Origin: Skeletonema tropicum
Lineage: Eukaryota > Bacillariophyta > Thalassiosirophyceae > Thalassiosirales > Thalassiosiraceae
Assembly (NCBI GenBank): GCA_037178625.1
Contig: CM074146.1
Location: 1-64,000, forward strand
DNA length: 64,000 bases
Direction of reading: 5' to 3'
Below the pieces are notes generated by a model. The model had not been told where the DNA came from. It was given only the letters and a program-made list of their open reading frames with translations, and made no database searches. A program made the translations under genes and the position numbers. Each line of letters opens with the position of its first letter. Within the stretch, counting starts at the first letter, position 1. This document shows, piece after piece, positions 9,883 through 23,006 of this stretch.

Positions 9883-10337
9883 ACTACTCGACTAACGAAG
9901 TATTTTTCATTTGTAGACAGTGTGGCATCAGCCAACGGTTCCAACAAAGGGTTCTAAGTATTCAACTTAATTAATTTTCATTCTCGACTTGTGTCATGGT
10001 CGCGTAGTCGAATGATGATGGATTTTGCTTCCTCAATCTTTGGCGGTGATGGATTTCTCGTAAAACCACTGACGCACTCTGAAACAAAGGTCCCGTCTCT
10101 AAAATATCTATTCCTAAAATAGTGCCGATGACGTTGCGTTCATACATACGTTTGTACACAAAATCGTACTAACGTAACATTAGCCCTACAGGAATTAGAC
10201 AGCCAATGATATTAACTTTGAGATAATAACCGCATCGTAGGTGTATTCGTTTTGTGTGTGGTGTTAGGGGTGTAGGAGCAAAGGTCATCATGGAGACCAT
10301 CCTGTTGAGCTCAGAATTGGAGCTGGAGGAGGAGAAA
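9883..10337. repeat. 455-bp direct repeat, copy 2
   Basis: Second copy of 8445-8895. It contains only the C-terminal part of the minus-strand hypothetical gene, without its start. Confidence 0.9.
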
Positions 10338-10560
10338 GATACCCATCTGAAGGGGCGTGGGACAAAAAATTGAGGCTTTTTTGATGACTTTCACAACTCA
10401 TGTGGTGTGTGGTGGTGGATGAGGCAGATATGATGATATGATATGGTGTCATTCCACCACCACCGCCACAACGCAATCATTATCATCATTCCCACCACCG
10501 CCACAATCATCCATGATTGTTGTTGCGGTGGTGGATTGGTAATTACAAAGAAAACACAGC
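10338..10560. repeat. CCACCACCGCC / GGCGGTGGT-rich simple sequence
   Basis: Inverted runs of CCACCACCGCCACAA and TTGTTGCGGTGGTGG (about 10455-10540) can fold back. The same word recurs inside the TIR element family across the window. Confidence 0.6.
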
Positions 10561-10735
10561 TGTGAACCATTCTCACCAAACTAAAACACAAGCAGGAACC
10601 GTTCTTACAAATAAAACACAAGCAGGAACCGTGCTCACCAAACTAAAACACAAGCAGGAACCGTTCTTACAAAGAAAACACAGCTGTGAACCGTTCTCAC
10701 CAAACTAAAACACAGGTGTGAACCAGAAACATGGT
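10555..10735. repeat. Minisatellite, ~30-bp units
   Basis: Five or six imperfect units built from AAAACACAAGCAGGAACCGT and a spacer that alternates between TCTTACAAA and CTCACCAAACT. It lies 100 bp upstream of the secreted-protein gene. Confidence 0.75.
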
Positions 10736-10828
10736 TAGGTTTCTGTTATGTACTCCGAGGATTTGTTTAAATACTGCATAAATTTGAATCCGCTTCAGAT
10801 CAAACACCTCTCTTAACACATATCAACT

Positions 10829-11576
10829 ATGAAGTTCATCAAGATCGCCGCTCTCTCGCTCCTTGCGCTTGCTGGCAATGCCGTCTCTGGTAAGCGTCTG
10901 AAATAATTTTGGCAGTGTATCTTCGTATATCATTTTTTGTCAGGTGATTCATTGCTGCTCCGCTGACCCTCCGACACTTCTTATTCACTCACACACTCAT
11001 GTTGTGTTTTACTTTTCTTTCAACTCGTTTAGGGTTAGGGTTCGAAGATTTTCCTGGAGTCAACCCAGATTGCAACGATGCCTTGCTTGATATCCACTGG
11101 TGTGTCTTCCAAGACCAAACTGATCCATTGGATCAGTTTGACTTTTCCATGGCTAGTATGGACGCCAGAGAGTGCCTCAAAGCTGTTTCGGATTTCGATG
11201 CTAAAAAAGCATGTCTTGAGCCTTTTTTCCTCATCGCTCAAAAGGGTTGTGAAATGTCTTGGCTCATCACATCTGCTAAGGAATCCTGTGAGGATGCAGC
11301 TGCCCTCTTGGAAGACGAAGCAGAGGACAAATTCATTGCCGTCGACGGTAAGTGTATGCGTCTGAGATGTTTGGGGGGTATATCATCATTTATCCTTTTG
11401 TGAGGTACACAAACACAATTGCCTCTTCTTCTTCTTCTCCTCCACCTGTACATCCTCGTTGCAATATGTTTTATTGCTGCTTCGCTGACCCGACCCTTCT
11501 CATGTTGTTATCTTTTACTTTTCTTCCAGCTGCTTTGCCTGAAGCTTATGGGTACAAAGTCCGTGGCCGTCAGTAA
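10829..11576 (+). CDS. Small secreted six-Cys protein, 140 aa, three exons
   Basis: Exons 10829-10889, 11033-11347 and 11530-11576 join in frame (61+315+47 nt) across GT-AG introns with GTAAGC and GTAAGT donors. Exon 1 encodes a signal peptide (MKFIKIAALSLLALAGNAVS) almost exactly, so targeting to the secretory pathway is expected. The mature ~120 residues are acidic and helical-looking, with six Cys at regular spacing (PDCND, HWCVF, RECLK, KACLE, KGCEM, ESCED) that could form three disulfides. It ends AALPEAYGYKVRGRQ. No family is recognised. The two later introns carry T-rich tracts before TTTAG/TTCCAG. Confidence 0.75.
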
Positions 11577-12149
11577 AGATGATTACTGCTGCAATGAGAA
11601 TTAGCATGTTGGGCGACAGGTCATGAACGGCATTTTGGCCACTCATTCACTGCTTTGGCTTTGGCTATAGTATTTGAAGTATTCTACGAACTAAATATTA
11701 GCGTCGCCATTATTAGGTACCACTGTCTTTAGAGTCATTTCTTTCCACTCAATCATATGTCATCATAAGGCAATATCTCAAAATCATGCAGAGAGAATGT
11801 TCCAAAAGAACACCGCCTCCTCCTTCCAGCAGCAACAGCAGCAACCAATGGAACAGCAGCAGCAGTTGGTTGCTGCTGTTGTTGGAGTATCAGTTGTTGC
11901 GTTGCAGTAGCAGATGATCATTAGGTTGCTGCTGCTGTTGTTGGATTGGTGGATTGTTATATTATGTTGTTTGTAGAAGTGTATTGTTGAATATGCCGCA
12001 CCTGAAGTTCATGGACGGCGCCCCATGAAGGTGGACTGTATTAGCGAGTGCGACCACCGCAGGGAGGAGGAGCTTAATATTATCAATGTTGGATGATGGA
12101 CGCGACGGTACATGTGACTATGTTGGACGGTACACGTGACTATCATCAT
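11577..12149. other. 3' flank; CAG/CTG foldback
   Basis: 3' region of the secreted-protein gene. A foldback lies at 11826-11885, with a third copy of the CTG arm at 11930-11946. No other gene is seen. Confidence 0.5.
11826..11885. repeat. CAG/CTG hairpin
   Basis: CCAGCAGCAACAGCAGCAAC pairs with GTTGCTGCTGTTGTTGG about 20 bp later. Confidence 0.7.
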
Positions 12150-12504
12150 GATGAGGCTGATCTATGCTTCGTTCTTCAGCGCAGTGTCTTGGATCTTAGA
12201 CGTGCCAACTGACTAGATCTTATTGCATTACCACCTAATTCAGCGGAGCGTGCGAGGGACCCTGCCCGAGCAGTGTTTATTGTTGAATGGTCTCAAGGTG
12301 TAGCGTGCCAGCCAATCTTGAAGAGGTGGATTAAAAAAACGTTCTTTCACGAGGCCCTCGGCCGAGCACTGATCATTATTTAGACGGTTATGATGGTATA
12401 TATCGATAGAGCTTCAAAAGAGCTTTCGAATGGTTGCTAATTTGTATTTTGGTCAAAATTTGACTTCGGATGTGAATTTCTGGCTGTAACGTCGAATCTG
12501 GCCG
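12150..12504. mobile_element. Diverged, truncated copy of the TIR element at left edge of the array
   Basis: It resembles the interior of the TIR elements in the array, including GAGGCCCTCGGCCGAGCA, GATAGAGCTTCAAAAGAGCT, TTTTGGTCAAA and AATCTGGCCGT. It is cut exactly where the first array unit begins (12505). So the left breakpoint of the array lies inside a member of this transposon family. Confidence 0.65.
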
Positions 12505-13330
12505 TGTTCCAAAAAGGCGAGTGGTGGGTGCCGCTTTACAATATGTATGTATGATACTAACGCGGATGCCTGTCTCATACCGAGGTCACAACGACATGAA
12601 ATATCCCATAAAAGCCCCCTAAATACCCGACTTCGGGCAGTACAACTGTATACAACTGCATTAATTCCCGCCCGCCCGCCAAAACGACAAAAATCAAACG
12701 AGTCTTGTGGCGGTAGGTAGCACGCGATTTTATCGTCATCGGCTCGTTCACAATTCACATGGCTGGCATGTGGAATGGCTGGTTTGATCAAACTGATTCG
12801 CCGGCCGGCCATTGCCCGTTACCATTGTACACTTCGTTGCATGCATGCATGCTACGTACTGTGTATTTGAAACGTGAGAGAGATCGGACACGTTGATCAT
12901 CTGGGCGGTGCGTTCGTTAGAAGCTGCTATACTAGCTGGCGGCCGTTGCTAATTCATCAATCAATCAATTAATTAGTACTGTGCGCCTCAACTTTTTTGA
13001 GAAGGAAAATCTCGATCGATCGAGCCGAGCGTTGCGATCGACCAATACATCATCCTACCAACTCTCTATATATAGTTGACCGTTGATATACTATAATATT
13101 TAGTACTTCTACACAGCAGTGCAGTGCAGTGCAGACTACACAGCTATATAAGTCTAAGTATCGTCCAGCCGGCCGCCCGAGCAATATATATAAATTATTG
13201 ACCGTCAATCCAAAAGTGCAGCTAGAGCCAGCTCGCTAGCCAGAGCCAGCCAAGACGCACAGTACAGTACAGTACAGAAGCGCAGCAAAACCAGCAAAAC
13301 GAAACGACACAAAACGGCGGGCCTAATAGA

Positions 13331-14087
13331 ATGATGAAAAAGAAATCCGCCAGCAGCACAGCGAGGAGCATGTCAATGATGTCACGCAATAATACTAAGC
13401 AACAATTATTACCGCAGCATCAGCCTACTCCGCAGCCAATGATGTCGAATAATGAAAATGATGGTGAGTAGTTCGTACGATATTGAATGTTGACTATTGA
13501 CTATTGAATATTGATACGTTCTCTCATTCTTTCCAGCAGCAAATAATTGTATTGCGCCACCGCTGTCAGACAATGATTACTCAAATAATCATCAGAATCA
13601 TCAGAATCATCATCATTACTCCTCTCAAAAGCAGCACAACCAAACTAATAATAATAATAATATGATGATGGTGAATAATAATCCGCCATCACAAACACCA
13701 CTGCCGCCATCGTCGTCACTGCAACAATATCAAGTTACTACTACTACTAATGGAGGAGGAGGAGGAGGGCTGAATCTGAATAATAGTAATGTGAATTCCA
13801 CAGTATTATATCAACAACATCAACAGAGCAATTATCAGCAGCAGGGCAATACGAATACGAATTCGAATTCGAATACGAATACTCCACAACAACAGCAGCA
13901 GCAGCAGCAGCATCATCATTTGAGCAGCAGTAGTAGCAGTAGTCAGCAATATGTACAATTGAATCAAGGGGGGTGGTGGCAAATGACAGCGACAGATTCG
14001 GGACGCAAACGACAATCAACTGAATGTCTATCTGCTGGAATGATGTACAATGAGAGAGTGTGTGATGAAAGAGAGAGAGAGAGATGA
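13331..14087 (+). pseudogene. Truncated shugoshin 5' copy 1
   Basis: Exon 1 (13331-13463), intron 1, and exon 2 from 13537 up to the GGGGGG at 13966-13971 match the intact gene. The frame then continues into foreign sequence (WWQMTATDSGRKRQSTECLS...) and stops at 14087. The predicted product, about 227 residues, has the Q/N/H-rich leader but neither the coiled coil nor the SGO motif. Eight Gln in the main run. The promoter with its TATA-like words is retained, so it could be transcribed. Confidence 0.85.
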
Positions 14088-14184
14088 TAATAGACTAACA
14101 TCATAAGTAATCACTACTTAAACTTAACGCACTAACTCCTTCGAGATTCAGCAAATCATTGATATCGTGTCTTGTAGTCTAGTC

Positions 14185-15333
14185 GTCGTATCAAGACGAT
14201 GAGTGGTGCTTTGGAAAGCTCTCGTTGCGCTCTATCGATTGATACAATACTATATTCAACGTCAAATCACGGACAGGAGTCAAATACCGATCTTTTGTCA
14301 ATCGACTCAACTAAATTGACCCCTATACTATATTTCGAATATCAAGCTCCAAATGAAAATCGACATTCCAGAAGATTTTGATCCAAATCGACAATGAGAG
14401 GACGATTCGAATCGTCATTCCAAGCTCTATCGATTAAAACAATAAACACTGCTCGTCCTCGCTGCCGCTCGCACTCGCAACAAGAATTGTAGCATCATCC
14501 ACCACTTCGCCTTCGGCTCACTCCATTGTAGTGGCGTGTTGGCGGTGGTTCAATAATAGAAGTAATCCATTAAATTCCATTCTCTCCCTTCGGTCGGCTC
14601 GCCACATCATTGCCGCCACGCACAACAATCAACCATCATCACCACCGCCGACAACATGATGAACTATTGACACTTCGCCTTGCGGCTCGCTTTGTTGTTT
14701 GTTGCGGTGGTGGTATAACACTAATACAACCAAAAAGTCCACCACCGCAGCAACCAATACTCGATACTACACCTGAGTCGAATTGGTAATAATGATAATG
14801 ACTGTTGCTGTGGCGGTGGATGTGAATGCGGTTATTGTTGCGGCGGTGGTGATGATGAGTGTGTTTGTATTATTGTTAAGGTGGGAGCGAGCGACCTTAC
14901 TTCTCTCTATAATCAATATATGAACCAATATCAGATAAAGTGGTATGATACACTGATGAAGGTGGTCGTTCTTCAGCGAAGCGTTTGATGCGCGAGTAGT
15001 CAAGCTCATGGATCGCTTTTTCGCGAGGCCCTCGGCCGAGCAGTGATTATCATTTTGTTATTTTGATACTAATGATAATGATGGTACTAATCGAATCGGG
15101 GTGAAGAGAGCTTTCTAACGGTGGTCAAGTTGTCGATTTTGGTCAAATTCGGACCCTAATGGTGAAAATCTGGCTGTGGCGGTGGATCTTGGATCTGGCC
15201 GTACTGGACACTTTCTAGACCTGTTTTTGACCGGATCGATTGGTACAAAGTCGTCAAATGAGGCTCATTACACCTCTAATCGATAGAGCACGATGAGAGC
15301 TTTCCAAAACGCTACTCATCGTCTTGATACGAC
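14185..15333. mobile_element. TIR transposon, array unit 1 (1.15 kb)
   Basis: The terminal inverted repeats are 56 bp and match at 50 positions; all six mismatches are transitions. They begin GTCGTATCAAGACGATGAGT. The interior is rich in GGCGGTGG, the palindromic GAGGCCCTCGGCCGAG and the GCTCGC/GCGAGC words, with no transposase-like frame. It is thus non-autonomous. No clear target-site duplication is visible. Unit 1 lacks the 9-bp GAAGCGAGC present in the other units. Confidence 0.75.
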
Positions 15334-16263
15334 CGCTAGGCTAGGAGGAAAGATACTTACTTATCGGCCATTGTCATTTTCAGCTTGTCATGATGATGAT
15401 GTTGTGTGCGTGCGGCGTGCGTGGTGCTTGTTCCAAAAAGGCGAGTGGAGGGTGCCGCTTTACAATATGTATGTATGATACTAACGCGGATGCCTGTCTC
15501 ATACCGAGGTCACAACGACATGAAATATCCCATAAAAGCCCCCTAAATACTTATTGTACCCGACTTCGGGCAGTACAACTGTATACAACTGCATTAATTC
15601 CCGCCCGCCCGCCAAAACGACAAAAATCAAACGAGTCTTGTGGCGGTAGGTAGCACGCGATTTTATCGTCATCGGCTCGTTCACAATTCACATGGCTGGC
15701 ATGTGGAATGGCTGGTTTGATCAAACTGATTCGCCGGCCGGCCATTGCCCGTTACCATTGTACACTTCGTTGCATGCATGCATGCTACGTACTGTGTATT
15801 TGAAACGTGAGAGAGATCGGACACGTTGATCATCTGGGCGGTGCGTTCGTTAGAAGCTGCTATACTAGCTGGCGGCCGTTGCTAATTCATCAATCAATCA
15901 ATTAATTAGTACTGTGCGCCTCAACTTTTTTGAGAAGGAAAATCTCGATCGATCGAGCCGAGCGTTGCGATCGACCAATACATCATCCTACCAACTCTCT
16001 ATATATAGTTGACCGTTGATATACTATAATATTTAGTACTTCTACACAGCAGTGCAGTGCAGTGCAGACTACACAGCTATATAAGTCTAAGTATCGTCCA
16101 GCCGGCCGCCCGAGCAATATATATAAATTATTGACCGTCAATCCAAAAGTGCAGCTAGAGCCAGCTCGCTAGCCAGAGCCAGCCAAGACGCACAGTACAG
16201 TACAGTACAGAAGCGCAGCAAAACCAGCAAAACGAAACGACACAAAACGGCGGGCCTAATAGA

Positions 16264-17026
16264 ATGATGAAAAAGAAATCCGCCAGCAGCACAGCGAGGA
16301 GCATGTCAATGATGTCACGCAATAATACTAAGCAACAATTATTACCGCAGCATCAGCCTACTCCGCAGCCAATGATGTCGAATAATGAAAATGATGGTGA
16401 GTAGTTCGTACGATATTGAATGTTGACTATTGACTATTGAATATTGATACGTTCTCTCATTCTTTCCAGCAGCAAATAATTGTATTGCGCCACCGCTGTC
16501 AGACAATGATTACTCAAATAATCATCAGAATCATCAGAATCATCATCATTACTCCTCTCAAAAGCAGCACAACCAAACTAATAATAATAATAATATGATG
16601 ATGGTGAATAATAATCCGCCATCACAAACACCACTGCCGCCATCGTCGTCACTGCAACAATATCAAGTTACTACTACTACTAATGGAGGAGGAGGAGGAG
16701 GGCTGAATCTGAATAATAGTAATGTGAATTCCACAGTATTATATCAACAACATCAACAGAGCAATTATCAGCAGCAGGGCAATACGAATACGAATTCGAA
16801 TTCGAATACGAATACTCCACAACAACAGCAGCAGCAGCAGCAGCAGCAGCATCATCATTTGAGCAGCAGTAGTAGCAGTAGTCAGCAATATGTACAATTG
16901 AATCAAGGGGGGTGGTGGCAAATGACAGCGACAGATTCGGGACGCAAACGACAATCAACTGAATGTCTATCTGCTGGAATGATGTACAATGAGAGAGTGT
17001 GTGATGAAAGAGAGAGAGAGAGATGA
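16264..17026 (+). pseudogene. Truncated shugoshin 5' copy 2
   Basis: Same structure as copy 1; ten Gln in the main run. Stop at 17026. Confidence 0.85.
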
Positions 17027-17123
17027 TAATAGACTAACATCATAAGTAATCACTACTTAAACTTAACGCACTAACTCCTTCGAGATTCAGCAAATCATTG
17101 ATATCGTGTCTTGTAGTCTAGTC

Positions 17124-18281
17124 GTCGTATCAAGACGATGAGTGGTGCTTTGGAAAGCTCTCGTTGCGCTCTATCGATTGATACAATACTATATTCAACG
17201 TCAAATCACGGACAGGAGTCAAATACCGATCTTTTGTCAATCGACTCAACTAAATTGACCCCTATACTATATTTCGAATATCAAGCTCCAAATGAAAATC
17301 GACATTCCAGAAGATTTTGATCCAAATCGACAATGAGAGGACGATTCGAATCGTCATTCCAAGCTCTATCGATTAAAACAATAAACACTGCTCGTCCTCG
17401 CTGCCGCTCGCACTCGCAACAAGAATTGTAGCATCATCCACCACTTCGCCTTCGGCTCACTCCATTGTAGTGGCGTGTTGGCGGTGGTTCAATAATAGAA
17501 GTAATCCATTAAATTCCATTCTCTCCCTTCGGTCGGCTCGCCACATCATTGCCGCCACGCACAACAATCAACCATCATCACCACCGCCGACAACATGATG
17601 AACTATTGACACTTCGCCTTGCGGCTCGCTTTGTTGTTTGTTGCGGTGGTGGTATAACACTAATACAACCAAAAAGTCCACCACCGCAGCAACCAATACT
17701 CGATACTACACCTGAGTCGAATTGGTAATAATGATAATGACTGTTGCTGTGGCGGTGGATGTGAATGCGGTTATTGTTGCGGCGGTGGTGATGATGAGTG
17801 TGTTTGTATTATTGTTAAGGTGGGAGCGAGCGAAGCGAGCGACCTTACTTCTCTCTATAATCAATATATGAACCAATATCAGATAAAGTGGTATGATACA
17901 CTGATGAAGGTGGTCGTTCTTCAGCGAAGCGTTTGATGCGCGAGTAGTCAAGCTCATGGATCGCTTTTTCGCGAGGCCCTCGGCCGAGCAGTGATTATCA
18001 TTTTGTTATTTTGATACTAATGATAATGATGGTACTAATCGAATCGGGGTGAAGAGAGCTTTCTAACGGTGGTCAAGTTGTCGATTTTGGTCAAATTCGG
18101 ACCCTAATGGTGAAAATCTGGCTGTGGCGGTGGATCTTGGATCTGGCCGTACTGGACACTTTCTAGACCTGTTTTTGACCGGATCGATTGGTACAAAGTC
18201 GTCAAATGAGGCTCATTACACCTCTAATCGATAGAGCACGATGAGAGCTTTCCAAAACGCTACTCATCGTCTTGATACGAC
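17124..18281. mobile_element. TIR transposon, array unit 2
   Basis: Second copy of the element at 14185-15333, with the GAAGCGAGC insertion. Confidence 0.75.
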
Positions 18282-19196
18282 CGCTAGGCTAGGAGGAAAG
18301 ATACTTACTTATCGGCCATTGTCATTTTCAGCTTGTCATGATGATGATGTTGTGTGCGTGCGGCGTGCGTGGTGCTTGTTCCAAAAAGGCGAGTGGAGGG
18401 TGCCGCTTTACAATATGTATGTATGATACTAACGCGGATGCCTGTCTCATACCGAGGTCACAACGACATGAAATATCCCATAAAAGCCCCCTAAATACCC
18501 GACTTCGGGCAGTACAACTGTACAACTGCATTAATTCCCGCCCGCCAAAACGACAAAAATCAAACGAGTCTTGTGGCGGTAGGTAGCACGCGATTTTATC
18601 GTCATCGGCTCGTTCACAATTCACATGGCTGGCATGTGGAATGGCTGGTTTGATCAAACTGATTCGCCGGCCGGCCATTGCCCGTTACCATTGTACACTT
18701 CGTTGCATGCATGCATGCTACGTACTGTGTATTTGAAACGTGAGAGAGATCGGACACGTTGATCATCTGGGCGGTGCGTTCGTTAGAAGCTGCTATACTA
18801 GCTGGCGGCCGTTGCTAATTCATCAATCAATCAATTAATTAGTACTGTGCGCCTCAACTTTTTTGAGAAGGAAAATCTCGATCGATCGAGCCGAGCGTTG
18901 CGATCGACCAATACATCATCCTACCAACTCTCTATATATAGTTGACCGTTGATATACTATAATATTTAGTACTTCTACACAGCAGTGCAGTGCAGTGCAG
19001 ACTACACAGCTATATAAGTCTAAGTATCGTCCAGCCGGCCGCCCGAGCAATATATATAAATTATTGACCGTCAATCCAAAAGTGCAGCTAGAGCCAGCTC
19101 GCTAGCCAGAGCCAGCCAAGACGCACAGTACAGTACAGTACAGAAGCGCAGCAAAACCAGCAAAACGAAACGACACAAAACGGCGGGCCTAATAGA

Positions 19197-19959
19197 ATGA
19201 TGAAAAAGAAATCCGCCAGCAGCACAGCGAGGAGCATGTCAATGATGTCACGCAATAATACTAAGCAACAATTATTACCGCAGCATCAGCCTACTCCGCA
19301 GCCAATGATGTCGAATAATGAAAATGATGGTGAGTAGTTCGTACGATATTGAATGTTGACTATTGACTATTGAATATTGATACGTTCTCTCATTCTTTCC
19401 AGCAGCAAATAATTGTATTGCGCCACCGCTGTCAGACAATGATTACTCAAATAATCATCAGAATCATCAGAATCATCATCATTACTCCTCTCAAAAGCAG
19501 CACAACCAAACTAATAATAATAATAATATGATGATGGTGAATAATAATCCGCCATCACAAACACCACTGCCGCCATCGTCGTCACTGCAACAATATCAAG
19601 TTACTACTACTACTAATGGAGGAGGAGGAGGAGGGCTGAATCTGAATAATAGTAATGTGAATTCCACAGTATTATATCAACAACATCAACAGAGCAATTA
19701 TCAGCAGCAGGGCAATACGAATACGAATTCGAATTCGAATTCGAATACGAATACTCCACAACAACAGCAGCAGCAGCAGCAGCATCATCATTTGAGCAGC
19801 AGTAGTAGCAGTAGTCAGCAATATGTACAATTGAATCAAGGGGGGTGGTGGCAAATGACAGCGACAGATTCGGGACGCAAACGACAATCAACTGAATGTC
19901 TATCTGCTGGAATGATGTACAATGAGAGAGTGTGTGATGAAAGAGAGAGAGAGAGATGA
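19197..19959 (+). pseudogene. Truncated shugoshin 5' copy 3
   Basis: As copy 1, with eight Gln but one extra Asn-Ser pair in the NSNSN tract. The upstream block lacks the ACTTATTGTA insertion and one CCCG repeat (18497-18545). Confidence 0.85.
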
Positions 19960-20056
19960 TAATAGACTAACATCATAAGTAATCACTACTTAAACTTAAC
20001 GCACTAACTCCTTCGAGATTCAGCAAATCATTGATATCGTGTCTTGTAGTCTAGTC

Positions 20057-21214
20057 GTCGTATCAAGACGATGAGTGGTGCTTTGGAAAGCTCTCGTTGC
20101 GCTCTATCGATTGATACAATACTATATTCAACGTCAAATCACGGACAGGAGTCAAATACCGATCTTTTGTCAATCGACTCAACTAAATTGACCCCTATAC
20201 TATATTTCGAATATCAAGCTCCAAATGAAAATCGACATTCCAGAAGATTTTGATCCAAATCGACAATGAGAGGACGATTCGAATCGTCATTCCAAGCTCT
20301 ATCGATTAAAACAATAAACACTGCTCGTCCTCGCTGCCGCTCGCACTCGCAACAAGAATTGTAGCATCATCCACCACTTCGCCTTCGGCTCACTCCATTG
20401 TAGTGGCGTGTTGGCGGTGGTTCAATAATAGAAGTAATCCATTAAATTCCATTCTCTCCCTTCGGTCGGCTCGCCACATCATTGCCGCCACGCACAACAA
20501 TCAACCATCATCACCACCGCCGACAACATGATGAACTATTGACACTTCGCCTTGCGGCTCGCTTTGTTGTTTGTTGCGGTGGTGGTATAACACTAATACA
20601 ACCAAAAAGTCCACCACCGCAGCAACCAATACTCGATACTACACCTGAGTCGAATTGGTAATAATGATAATGACTGTTGCTGTGGCGGTGGATGTGAATG
20701 CGGTTATTGTTGCGGCGGTGGTGATGATGAGTGTGTTTGTATTATTGTTAAGGTGGGAGCGAGCGAAGCGAGCGACCTTACTTCTCTCTATAATCAATAT
20801 ATGAACCAATATCAGATAAAGTGGTATGATACACTGATGAAGGTGGTCGTTCTTCAGCGAAGCGTTTGATGCGCGAGTAGTCAAGCTCATGGATCGCTTT
20901 TTCGCGAGGCCCTCGGCCGAGCAGTGATTATCATTTTGTTATTTTGATACTAATGATAATGATGGTACTAATCGAATCGGGGTGAAGAGAGCTTTCTAAC
21001 GGTGGTCAAGTTGTCGATTTTGGTCAAATTCGGACCCTAATGGTGAAAATCTGGCTGTGGCGGTGGATCTTGGATCTGGCCGTACTGGACACTTTCTAGA
21101 CCTGTTTTTGACCGGATCGATTGGTACAAAGTCGTCAAATGAGGCTCATTACACCTCTAATCGATAGAGCACGATGAGAGCTTTCCAAAACGCTACTCAT
21201 CGTCTTGATACGAC
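20057..21214. mobile_element. TIR transposon, array unit 3
   Basis: Third array copy of the element at 14185-15333. Confidence 0.75.
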
Positions 21215-22149
21215 CGCTAGGCTAGGAGGAAAGATACTTACTTATCGGCCATTGTCATTTTCAGCTTGTCATGATGATGATGTTGTGTGCGTGCGGCGTG
21301 CGTGGTGCTTGTTCCAAAAAGGCGAGTGGAGGGTGCCGCTTTACAATATGTATGTATGATACTAACGCGGATGCCTGTCTCATACCGAGGTCACAACGAC
21401 ATGAAATATCCCATAAAAGCCCCCTAAATACTTATTGTACCCGACTTCGGGCAGTACAACTGTATACAACTGCATTAATTCCCGCCCGCCCGCCAAAACG
21501 ACAAAAATCAAACGAGTCTTGTGGCGGTAGGTAGCACGCGATTTTATCGTCATCGGCTCGTTCACAATTCACATGGCTGGCATGTGGAATGGCTGGTTTG
21601 ATCAAACTGATTCGCCGGCCGGCCATTGCCCGTTACCATTGTACACTTCGTTGCATGCATGCATGCTACGTACTGTGTATTTGAAACGTGAGAGAGATCG
21701 GACACGTTGATCATCTGGGCGGTGCGTTCGTTAGAAGCTGCTATACTAGCTGGCGGCCGTTGCTAATTCATCAATCAATCAATTAATTAGTACTGTGCGC
21801 CTCAACTTTTTTGAGAAGGAAAATCTCGATCGATCGAGCCGAGCGTTGCGATCGACCAATACATCATCCTACCAACTCTCTATATATAGTTGACCGTTGA
21901 TATACTATAATATTTAGTACTTCTACACAGCAGTGCAGTGCAGTGCAGACTACACAGCTATATAAGTCTAAGTATCGTCCAGCCGGCCGCCCGAGCAATA
22001 TATAAATTATAAATTATTGACCGTCAATCCAAAAGTGCAGCTAGAGCCAGCTCGCTAGCCAGAGCCAGCCAAGACGCACAGTACAGTACAGTACAGAAGC
22101 GCAGCAAAACCAGCAAAACGAAACGACACAAAACGGCGGGCCTAATAGA

Positions 22150-22909
22150 ATGATGAAAAAGAAATCCGCCAGCAGCACAGCGAGGAGCATGTCAATGATG
22201 TCACGCAATAATACTAAGCAACAATTATTACCGCAGCATCAGCCTACTCCGCAGCCAATGATGTCGAATAATGAAAATGATGGTGAGTAGTTCGTACGAT
22301 ATTGAATGTTGACTATTGACTATTGAATATTGATACGTTCTCTCATTCTTTCCAGCAGCAAATAATTGTATTGCGCCACCGCTGTCAGACAATGATTACT
22401 CAAATAATCATCAGAATCATCAGAATCATCATCATTACTCCTCTCAAAAGCAGCACAACCAAACTAATAATAATAATAATATGATGATGGTGAATAATAA
22501 TCCGCCATCACAAACACCACTGCCGCCATCGTCGTCACTGCAACAATATCAAGTTACTACTACTACTAATGGAGGAGGAGGAGGAGGGCTGAATCTGAAT
22601 AATAGTAATGTGAATTCCACAGTATTATATCAACAACATCAACAGAGCAATTATCAGCAGCAGGGCAATACGAATACGAATTCGAATTCGAATACGAATA
22701 CTCCACAACAACAGCAGCAGCAGCAGCAGCAGCATCATCATTTGAGCAGCAGTAGTAGCAGTAGTCAGCAATATGTACAATTGAATCAAGGGGGGTGGTG
22801 GCAAATGACAGCGACAGATTCGGGACGCAAACGACAATCAACTGAATGTCTATCTGCTGGAATGATGTACAATGAGAGAGTGTGTGATGAAAGAGAGAGA
22901 GAGAGATGA
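22150..22909 (+). pseudogene. Truncated shugoshin 5' copy 4
   Basis: Nine Gln. The AT-rich promoter word reads ATATATAAATTATAAATTAT here, an extra repeat shared (slightly altered) with copies 6 and 7. Confidence 0.85.
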
Positions 22910-23006
22910 TAATAGACTAACATCATAAGTAATCACTACTTAAACTTAACGCACTAACTCCTTCGAGATTCAGCAAATCATTGATATCGTGTCTTGTAGT
23001 CTAGTC

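Noticed and set aside
8445..10337. LTR retrotransposon
   Set aside because: The direct repeats lack TG...CA ends, and no primer-binding site, polypurine tract or pol gene lies between them.
12453..12812. Minus-strand ORF (119 aa) repeated in the array upstream regions
   Set aside because: It lies in the promoter-proximal repeat, its C-terminus changes with the flanking sequence, and it has no domain. Repetition of the DNA explains its recurrence.
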